DNA from: Dethiosulfovibrio peptidovorans
GTDB taxonomy: Bacteria; Synergistota; Synergistia; Synergistales; Dethiosulfovibrionaceae
Reading direction: 5' to 3'
NCBI GenBank assembly: GCA_002748665.1
Contig: PDTB01000026.1
Span: forward strand, 1 to 56,761
Length of the DNA stretch: 56,761 bases
Position numbers and translations under genes: made by a program. The notes below the pieces were generated by a model. The model was not told the DNA's origin. It saw nothing but the letters and a program-made list of their open reading frames with translations, and searched no databases. This document shows positions 50,448-56,761 of the stretch, piece by piece. Each line of letters begins with the position of its first letter. Positions within the stretch are counted from its first letter, which is position 1.

Positions 50448-50891
50448 TTGAATAGAGCGCATGATTTTGCAGCTATAAAACTCGATTTTGAGACTTTTTC
50501 TCCGGGAGAAAAGGCCGACATTCGTCGAACAGCGCTTCCCGAAGATCTCCGGGTTCGAGGGGCCTTCTACCGTCTTTTGCCAGAGGGGGAGCGTCCGACG
50601 CCTCAGTGGCAGAGGGTGATCTTTTTCCTCCCCTGGGCGGAACACGATCCCGATGCGCCACCTTTAGGAGCTCAACTTGCGACTTCGGAGAAGAGTATCT
50701 CCGAAATTCGTATTTTTCAGCTTTTGCGTTCTGAAAATCCCCAAGATCTTCTGCATCTTAGGCGGCTATTACAACACATAAAAACGACTCTTGATTGGGG
50801 AGCTTTCGGTGAACGACTCTGGTTTTGGGGAGAATCTGTCAAGAGCCGTATCGTTGAGGAGTATTTTAGTTTTTCTCGCAGCAAAAAATAA
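50448..50891 (+). CDS. casB: Cascade small subunit Cse2 (CasB)
   Basis: This 147-residue, mostly helical protein is the small subunit, present as a dimer in the belly of type I-E Cascade. The family features are LPEDLRVRGAFYRLLP, a basic helical core (LRRLLQHIK) and the C-terminal WFWGESVKSRIVEEYF segment. AAAGGAGG precedes the TTG start by seven bases. Identification rests partly on its position between casA and casC, because CasB proteins are poorly conserved. Confidence 0.9.
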   Translation: MNRAHDFAAIKLDFETFSPGEKADIRRTALPEDLRVRGAFYRLLPEGERPTPQWQRVIFFLPWAEHDPDAPPLGAQLATSEKSISEIRIFQLLRSENPQDLLHLRRLLQHIKTTLDWGAFGERLWFWGESVKSRIVEEYFSFSRSKK

Positions 50892-50918
50892 ATCGTCATA
50901 TTGAAGGAGGCCTTTTTG

Positions 50919-52031
50919 ATGGAAAACAGGTATCTGAACCTTCACGTACTCATCTCTCACAGCCCGTCGTGTCTCAACAGAGACGACATGAACATGCAAA
51001 AGTCGGCCCGGTTTGGCGGAGTTCGTCGAGTGCGCGTCTCCAGCCAGTGTCTGAAACGAGCCATTCGGAAAAGTGATCGGTATGGGGAGTTGATGGGAGA
51101 GTCGTCCACGAGGACACGATCGGACGAGGCTCTTCTTAAGCACTTGCGCAATCTCTTGCGGTTTGAAAGTTTCTCTGATGATGAGCTTAATTTGGTGATC
51201 AAAAGGTCGGGCATGCAAAATAATGTTGTGACACCGTGGATGATGGATGAAATAGAGACAATCGTTAAGGCGATTCACTCTGTCTGCCTTGAAAAGGGGA
51301 TCACCGCAGTGGATTTGGGAGAGGTGGTCGAGAAGGCCTCTGCAAAGGAAAAAACAGGCAACAAAGCCTTGGATATCGCTATGGACAAAGCTGTTGAAGA
51401 GGTGCGCAAAACAGGAATCTCCTGTGCCGATATCGCTCTTGCCGGGAGAATGTGTGCATCGGGGATTTTGCCGTCAATTGAAGGAGCTCTGTCCCTTTCT
51501 CATTCTATTACGACCCATGCCATGGAAGCCGAGATCGACTGGTTTACAGCTATGGATGATCTGACTCAGGAGACAGAGGAGACGGGAGCAGGCCATTTGA
51601 ATACTCAGGAATTTGGTTCAGGTGTGTTTTACCGATACGCTTCCATCAATCTGGAGCAGTTGAGCCAGAATTTGGGAGGTGACATGGAACGAACTCTCAG
51701 GATCGCCGGGGATTTTGCCGAGCTTTTAGCGACAGTGGTCCCTACCGGGAAACAGAGAAGCTTTGCCTCATATGTCTTGGCTGATCTGGTCTTTGCTGTT
51801 CGGTCAAATATGCCGATAGCTCTTCACAATGCTTTTGAAAAACCTGTTTCAGGAAAGAAAATAGAGGGGCTTATGGGGCCATCGATCAAAGCTTTGGGGC
51901 AGTATTGGAATTTGATTTACAGTGGATATGGCCTTAAAGATCGGTCTGCGGTATTTTCTCTGAGAGAAGAGACCGATCTTCGGGAGCGAGTAGATACTTT
52001 ACAAGACTTGCTGGCCTGGATAAAGAAGTAA
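50919..52031 (+). CDS. casC: Cascade backbone Cas7e (CasC/Cse4)
   Basis: This 370-residue RAMP protein forms the six-copy backbone along the crRNA spacer. The family signatures are NLHVLISHSPSCLNRDDMNMQKSARFGGVRRVRVSSQCLKRAIR, spread over about residues 4-48, and HSITTHAMEAEIDWFTAMDDL. GAGHLNTQEFGSGVFYRYASINLEQL is likewise diagnostic of Cse4/CasC. ATG 50919 is chosen over TTG 50901 because AAGGAGG lies eight bases upstream. Confidence 0.96.
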   Translation: MENRYLNLHVLISHSPSCLNRDDMNMQKSARFGGVRRVRVSSQCLKRAIRKSDRYGELMGESSTRTRSDEALLKHLRNLLRFESFSDDELNLVIKRSGMQNNVVTPWMMDEIETIVKAIHSVCLEKGITAVDLGEVVEKASAKEKTGNKALDIAMDKAVEEVRKTGISCADIALAGRMCASGILPSIEGALSLSHSITTHAMEAEIDWFTAMDDLTQETEETGAGHLNTQEFGSGVFYRYASINLEQLSQNLGGDMERTLRIAGDFAELLATVVPTGKQRSFASYVLADLVFAVRSNMPIALHNAFEKPVSGKKIEGLMGPSIKALGQYWNLIYSGYGLKDRSAVFSLREETDLRERVDTLQDLLAWIKK

Positions 52032-52037
52032 CTCATC

Positions 52038-52760
52038 ATGTCTCGATATCTGATCGTTCGCCTCCAGGGGCTTTTTCAGGCTTGGGGGAGGCACACGTTT
52101 GAGACCTATCGTCCCACAGAAGTCTTTCCCACACGATCCGGGATCACCGGTCTTCTGGGAGCGTGCCTGGGACTGAAGCGAACAGACTTCGAAGCTCTGC
52201 GTGCGTTGGATCTTTCCTATTCCTATGGCGTCAGGGTTGACGGTGAGCGAGAGGTTTTTATCGGGATATCCGATGATGGTACGCCCCAAAAGGAATGGAG
52301 GGGCTATACGTTGAGCAAACTCAATGACTTCCATACCGCTCAAAACGTCCGAACCGTCGGTGGCAGCAATCCCAAAGAAACAGAGATCACCCATCGTGAG
52401 TACCTGGAGGATCTCTGTTGTACCGTGGCGATTGCGCAGAGGGCTGAAAATGAGTATGGGCTGGATCGACTACGGGAAGCTCTTCAAAACCCGTGCTTTA
52501 CTCCTTTTCTTGGTCGTCGCAGCTGCCCCTTGGCTCGCCCTCTCTTAGAGGATGATATTGATGCGGCCTCTCTGAATCACGCTCTTTTGTTGATCCCCCC
52601 AGGTTTTGGAACGATTTACAGCGAAGAACCCATGAGAGACGATTCTGTCATGATGCGGGTTCGGGATGTCCCTGTTTTCGGACGGTATCGGCAGTTCGAG
52701 ACGCGGTATGTGTATGTCTCCAACGTTACGAAAGAGGAGGCTCACCATGTATCTCAGTGA
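52038..52760 (+). CDS. casD: Cascade Cas5e (CasD)
   Basis: This 240-residue RAMP protein holds the 5' handle of the crRNA. The family opening YLIVRLQGLFQAWGRHTFETYRPTEVFPTRSGITGLLGACLG, over about residues 3-44, is typical. TVGGSNPKETEITHREYLEDLCCTVAI in the middle and the FLGRRSCPLARPLLEDD segment are also conserved. It begins six bases after casC and overlaps casE by 14 bases. Confidence 0.95.
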   Translation: MSRYLIVRLQGLFQAWGRHTFETYRPTEVFPTRSGITGLLGACLGLKRTDFEALRALDLSYSYGVRVDGEREVFIGISDDGTPQKEWRGYTLSKLNDFHTAQNVRTVGGSNPKETEITHREYLEDLCCTVAIAQRAENEYGLDRLREALQNPCFTPFLGRRSCPLARPLLEDDIDAASLNHALLLIPPGFGTIYSEEPMRDDSVMMRVRDVPVFGRYRQFETRYVYVSNVTKEEAHHVSQ

Positions 52761-53304
52761 ATGGCGCATCCCATGGTCCTGGGACAAAAACCTGTATGAG
52801 CTTCATCGGATTCTGTGGAAGGCCTTCCCCGGTCGCCCAGCAGAGCAACGCTCCTTTGTCTTTCGATGGGAGCGACGTCAGCGGGCACTTTCGGTGATGA
52901 TGCTTTCAACCGTTGCTCCCGAGATGTTTCAGGGAATGACCTGTGTTCGTTCGTCGTCTTTTGTACCGAACCTTTCACAGGGAACCTACGGTTTTATCCT
53001 GAGGGCTAATCCGATCAAGCGTCTCTCAAAAGCTCGAAACAGGGTTCCTCTGGTGGGTGAAGAGGCTTTAAAGGGATGGCTGTTGCGTAAAACTGAGAAC
53101 GCCTGTCAAATGAAGGATATCCGTATTCAAGGGCGGGATACGGTCTATTTCAGGAAGGGAGCTGTCCCCGGCAAACTCGTTACGGTCGACTATGAAGGCG
53201 TCTTTCATCTGAAAGACAAAGCTGCCCTGTTAAAGTTGATGACCCATGGCATAGGGCCAGCCAAAGCCTTTGGTTGCGGCATGTTTTTAATTAGACGGGT
53301 TTGA
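52747..53304 (+). CDS. casE: crRNA endonuclease Cas6e (CasE)
   Basis: This 185-residue RAMP ribonuclease cuts the pre-crRNA at the repeat hairpin and stays bound to its 3' handle. The catalytic histidine is His20 in YELHRILWKAFPG, at the place known from other Cas6e proteins. The glycine-rich C-terminal loop is GIGPAKAFGCGMFLIRRV. ATG 52747 has AGAGGAGGCTCACC directly before it; the upstream open frame lies within casD. It is three bases from the cas1 start. Confidence 0.94.
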   Translation: MYLSEWRIPWSWDKNLYELHRILWKAFPGRPAEQRSFVFRWERRQRALSVMMLSTVAPEMFQGMTCVRSSSFVPNLSQGTYGFILRANPIKRLSKARNRVPLVGEEALKGWLLRKTENACQMKDIRIQGRDTVYFRKGAVPGKLVTVDYEGVFHLKDKAALLKLMTHGIGPAKAFGCGMFLIRRV

Positions 53305-53307
53305 GCC

Positions 53308-54514
<1,207 letters not shown>

Positions 54515-54527
54515 CGAACGAAAAAGT

Positions 54528-54922
54528 GTGTTCCCCACACACGTGGGGATGAACCGAGCTCTTAAATCTGCTAAATCACACATAGTCTGTGTTCCCCACA
54601 CACGTGGGGATGAACCGCTACACCCCCATCAGCAGCGTCAGAATAATAGGTGTTCCCCACACACGTGGGGATGAACCGCAGGATGAGTACGACGGGTTGA
54701 CGGCGAAGCTGTGTTCCCCACACACGTGGGGATGAACCGCGAGACTTCAAGGCGCAAATGTCCGGCAAATGGTGTTCCCCACACACGTGGGGATGAACCG
54801 AAACAAAGACAGGTGGTTACGTGTTCGATCTGGTGTTCCCCACACACGTGGGGATGAACCGCCGAAACGCCATGTCGGCCCCCTGATGAGCCGGTGTTCC
54901 CCACGAACGTGGGGGTGAACCG
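54528..54922 (+). CRISPR. Type I-E CRISPR array, 7 repeats, 6 spacers
   Basis: Repeats of 29 bp start GTGTTCCCCACACACG and end TGGGGATGAACCG. They begin at 54528, 54589, 54650, 54711, 54772, 54833 and 54894, an exact 61-bp period, so every spacer is 32 bp. CCCCAC/GTGGGG form the hairpin cut by Cas6e. Repeats 1-6 are identical; repeat 7 is a variant (CACGAACG in the centre, GGGGGTG), as expected for the leader-distal end. The leader therefore lies on the cas2 side and transcription is on the plus strand. Spacer sequences are all different and match nothing I noticed in this window. Confidence 0.99.
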
Positions 54923-55240
54923 TTTCCTGCGATATCGCAGATACTCTTTCAAAACCTCTCGGCTCTTATCTACCAGAGGGACATTTCTGACGTTCCCCGT
55001 CTTGCCTTCAGAGACCCGGATGTCGCTTTCGATCCTGATTCGCCCCCCCCTCCCCATCAGGACATCTCCCACACACAAAGAGAGGATGTCCCCTATTTGC
55101 AAAGCTAAGTTGATACCGAAAACGAACAAGGCGTGATCTCTGAGACACGCCTCTTTGCTGGCCCTTGGTGAACGGCCTAGAATCGCTCGTTTGACCCTGT
55201 TAATCTGACGATGCCCACGGAAGGGACTCATGTTTTTCAA
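54923..55240 (-). pseudogene. Tyrosine recombinase (phage-type integrase) fragment
   Basis: On the minus strand a frame starting at TTG 55240 or ATG 55231 encodes about 105 residues resembling the N-terminal part of a single-domain integrase: ACLRDHALFVFGINLALQIGDILSLCVGDVL, over about residues 30-60, then SEGKTGNVRNVPLVDKSREVLKEYLRYR. The box I arginine (normally LRIGD/E) is Gln here. The coding sequence is cut off by CRISPR repeat 7, and the frame then reads through the repeats without protein-like sequence. The catalytic C-terminal half is missing, so it cannot be active. Confidence 0.7.
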
Positions 55241-55269
55241 ATCGACACCCCTTTCTTGCGAAACAGTTC

Positions 55270-55299
55270 TTGACAAATATAATTTACACGTGTTATTCT
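55270..55299 (+). promoter_or_regulatory. Putative promoter of the HicB-like gene
   Basis: A consensus TTGACA (55270-55275) is followed after 18 bases by TATTCT (55294-55299), 58 bases before the start codon. A small hairpin (GAGGCGGGGC ... GCCTCGC) lies in the untranslated leader. Confidence 0.55.
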
Positions 55300-55356
55300 T
55301 GTAATAGAAAGAAGAGGCGGGGCTTTTATAGCCTCGCATGCGGAAAGGAGATACGC

Positions 55357-55833
55357 ATGAATAGACCGGAGAAATACCGTTATCCCGCGATATTGGGGTA
55401 TGATGCTCCCACGAAAAAGTATTACGTCCTCTGGCCGGACCTCCCCGGATGCACCACAACCGGCAGCGACGAAGACGAAGCACTTGAGAACGCCAGAGAA
55501 GCCATGTCTCTGCATTTATGGGGCATGGAAGATGACGGAGATGATATTCCCTCTCCTACTCCAATCCAGAGTCTTGATCTCAGTGAATACGAAGAGGAAG
55601 GGGGAACCTTTGTCGTTATACTGGTTGAGGTATGGATGCCTTCTTTCCGGGAACGTATGGAGACGAAGGCTGTCAACAGGACAGTAACCCTCCCCGGATG
55701 GATGGATCGAGAGGCAAAACAAGCTTCTTTGAACTATTCGCAGATTTTACAGGACGGCATAATGACCCGGCTCAAAGTCAGTCGAGCCGTTGTGAGACAA
55801 AAAGAGAAGAACCTGGAGATGTCTTTAAAATAA
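55357..55833 (+). CDS. HicB-family antitoxin-like protein
   Basis: This 158-residue protein has two parts. The N-terminal HicB/UPF0150 domain reads YPAILGYDAPTKKYYVLWPDLPGCTTTGSDEDEALENAREAMSLHL over about residues 9-54, the partial RNase-H-like fold of antitoxins. The C-terminal part, RTVTLPGWMDREAKQASLNYSQILQDGI, fits a ribbon-helix-helix DNA-binding domain. AAAGGAG precedes ATG 55357. No hicA toxin gene is seen on either side, so it is an orphan or the partner was lost. It lies between the integrase fragment and a lone CRISPR repeat. Confidence 0.85.
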   Translation: MNRPEKYRYPAILGYDAPTKKYYVLWPDLPGCTTTGSDEDEALENAREAMSLHLWGMEDDGDDIPSPTPIQSLDLSEYEEEGGTFVVILVEVWMPSFRERMETKAVNRTVTLPGWMDREAKQASLNYSQILQDGIMTRLKVSRAVVRQKEKNLEMSLK

Positions 55834-55847
55834 CCCTGACAACTCAA

Positions 55848-55867
55848 CCCCTCGAGTAGTCGAGGGG
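55848..55867 (+). terminator. Hairpin after the HicB-like gene
   Basis: CCCCTCGA-GTAG-TCGAGGGG forms a perfect 8-bp stem 14 bases after the stop codon. No T-run follows, so termination may be weak. Confidence 0.5.
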
Positions 55868-55998
55868 CTAACTTGCAGGAGTGGTATGGAGAGTGGTGGC
55901 AGGATAGTCAGGGGAACCAGACCACGCTATCATCGTACCCCACAATTCGGAAACATCAACAACGTTATAGGGCACGCTTACGACGTGGGATCTCTCGA

Positions 55999-56027
55999 GT
56001 GTTCCCCACGAATGTGGGGATGAACCG
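55999..56027 (+). repeat. Orphan type I-E CRISPR repeat
   Basis: A single 29-bp unit starts GTGTTCCCCACGAATG and ends TGGGGATGAACCG, in the same orientation as the array 1.08 kb upstream. Its centre (CACGAA) matches the variant repeat 7 rather than repeats 1-6. No second intact repeat lies 61 bp on either side. Confidence 0.9.
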
Positions 56028-56081
56028 CTACAGTAGGGCGTCGGATAGAGGAAATCGCAAAAGAAAAAAGGGGGGGTTGCG

Positions 56082-56291
56082 ATGATTGGCCCCACTCCTG
56101 CGTGCTTTCGCTGCAAAAGGTTTTCTGGTGAAGAACGGTTCGACACAGAAAACCGTAGAACGTTTTACTTTTGTGAGGCGTTTCCAGATGGGGAAGGCAT
56201 TCCCGAGATAGTCTGGTGTGCAGGAGACAGGCATACGAGGCCCATCGAGGGAGATGGAGGTCTGCGGTTTATCCCCAAGGACGACAAGTAA
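56082..56291 (+). CDS. Small cysteine-rich phage-associated-type protein, unknown
   Basis: This 69-residue protein has the pattern CFRCKRF, then CEAFPDGEGIPEIVWCAGDRHTRPIEGDGGLRF. Small proteins of this type (C-x2-C, C-x-A-F-P-D-G-I-P, D-H-T-x-P, G-D-x-G-I-R-F) are frequent beside structural genes of phages; the function is unknown and zinc binding is likely. GGGGGGGTTGCG before the ATG is a weak ribosome site. It is followed 38 bases later by another small gene. Confidence 0.7.
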   Translation: MIGPTPACFRCKRFSGEERFDTENRRTFYFCEAFPDGEGIPEIVWCAGDRHTRPIEGDGGLRFIPKDDK

Positions 56292-56329
56292 AGGGGGCAG
56301 TCGTTGAGATCCTCAGGGGGGTGGAGTAG

Positions 56330-56530
56330 ATGAGCGACAGCGTGGCTCAAGCGAGAAAGGCTATCCGTAGGTACAACGCAAGGTTCCCTGACGGTTTCCC
56401 CTCGTTCCCGCTGATGATCTCCAGTAGTCCCAAGGAGATCATCGCCATCGTTGAGGAATGCCTGGAGAAAGGGAAGGACGTTGAGGAACTGGGCTACTAC
56501 ACCCCTCCCGATATTGATGATTTTGACTAG
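56330..56530 (+). CDS. Small acidic protein, unknown
   Basis: This 66-residue protein is predicted helical and acidic at the end (PPDIDDFD). It is not recognised. GGGGGGTGGAGTAG lies before the ATG. Together with its upstream neighbour it forms a short two-gene unit ended by a strong terminator, in the setting of phage-like genes. Confidence 0.6.
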   Translation: MSDSVAQARKAIRRYNARFPDGFPSFPLMISSSPKEIIAIVEECLEKGKDVEELGYYTPPDIDDFD

Positions 56531-56551
56531 CGACCTCCGTACCACACTGAA

Positions 56552-56580
56552 GACGACACCTTGAAGGTGCCGTCTTTTTT
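56552..56580 (+). terminator. Intrinsic terminator
   Basis: GACGACACC pairs with GGTGCCGTC (one mismatch) around TTGAA, followed by six T residues, 21 bases after the small acidic gene. Confidence 0.8.
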
Positions 56581-56601
56581 ATTGTCCGAAAAAACTTGAT
56601 G

Positions 56602-56635
56602 CCGTTCCACTCCCTGAGAGTGGGGCGGTTTTTTT
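56602..56635 (+). terminator. Second intrinsic terminator in tandem
   Basis: CCGTTCCACTC pairs with GAGTGGGGCGG around CCTGA, followed by seven T residues, 22 bases after the first terminator and 29 bases before the start of the next gene. Confidence 0.75.
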
Positions 56636-56664
56636 GTAGGTTGACACACACAGAGAGGAGATGA

Positions 56665-56761
56665 GTGCCAGAACTGACGCTGACAACGGCTCAGGAGGTC
56701 ACCCTGATGGGGGAGCTGTGGTACAACGCTCTGCCCATGGGGAGGTTCCACGATCCACGGT
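56665..56761 (+). CDS. Start of a gene running off the right edge
   Basis: The GTG at 56665, with GAGGAG about four bases upstream, opens a frame of 32 codons to the edge (PELTLTTAQEVTLMGELWY, then NALPMGRFHD). It is protein-like and could be a phage packaging or structural protein given its neighbours, but too little is visible to name. A competing ATG at 56661 in another frame gives a low-complexity product and is less likely. Confidence 0.5.
   Translation, partial: MPELTLTTAQEVTLMGELWYNALPMGRFHDPR

Noticed and set aside
54638-54922. Minus-strand continuation of the integrase frame through the CRISPR repeats
   Set aside because: The frame is open only because the repeat lacks stops in that phase; the translated repeats are periodic and not integrase sequence.
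55935-55964. A second decayed CRISPR repeat before the orphan repeat (GTACCCCACAATTCGG...)
   Set aside because: Similarity is limited to CCCCACA and a few scattered bases, and the spacing (64 bp) is off by three; it could be chance.

Overview
The window looks like a chromosomal segment of a diderm (LPS-making) anaerobic bacterium. A lauroyl-type lipid A acyltransferase, phosphomannomutase, a complete-looking early/anaerobic cobalamin route and many short ATGA gene overlaps fit the phylum Synergistota best. That placement is an inference from gene content, not from a marker gene. Most of the sequence is GC-rich, with clearly AT-richer patches at about 16.6-18.7 kb, 38.6-39.9 kb and parts of 46.3-56 kb that look more recently acquired.

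Layout, left to right. A chemotaxis receptor runs off the left edge (minus strand). A plus-strand group follows: a beta-CASP RNA-processing metallo-beta-lactamase, a membrane-anchored unknown, tyrS, a glycosyltransferase-like protein, a lipid A acyltransferase and an unknown. Two inverted copies of a roughly 250-bp MITE-like structured repeat flank this group, at 1.1 and 9.1 kb. Next come a possible non-coding RNA, an M19 dipeptidase, a phosphomannomutase/phosphoglucomutase (minus), an AEC transporter - MFS transporter - class II aldolase group, and an M24 peptidase. An AT-rich island at 16.5-18.7 kb holds a broken gene, a tiny ORF and a SAM methyltransferase. Then come an exported flavin-reductase-like protein, an acidic unknown, and a small protein resembling the methionine synthase activation domain.

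From 20.8 to 38.5 kb lies a divergent tetrapyrrole/cobalamin supercluster. On the minus strand, in transcription order: cobO, cbiA, cbiC, cbiD, cbiE, cbiT, cbiF, a cbiG-cbiH fusion, cbiL, a precorrin-2 dehydrogenase-hemC fusion, a cobA-hemD fusion and hemB. On the plus strand: an unknown gene, cbiP, cbiB, cobD, cobU and cobS. Together they run from 5-aminolevulinate to adenosylcobinamide-GDP and cobalamin phosphate, apart from a cobalt chelatase, precorrin-6A reductase, cobT and cobC, which are not in the window.

At 38.6-39.4 kb is a nickel superoxide dismutase gene with its dedicated maturation protease (sodN-sodX). A two-gene AddB/AddA-type helicase-nuclease operon follows, and directly downstream on the same strand is a complete type I-E CRISPR-Cas operon (cas3, cse1, cse2, cas7, cas5, cas6e, cas1, cas2) with a 7-repeat array. 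The array's leader-distal end abuts an integrase fragment. A lone variant repeat lies 1.1 kb farther on, beyond a HicB-like antitoxin gene. The right edge carries small phage-like genes between strong terminators.
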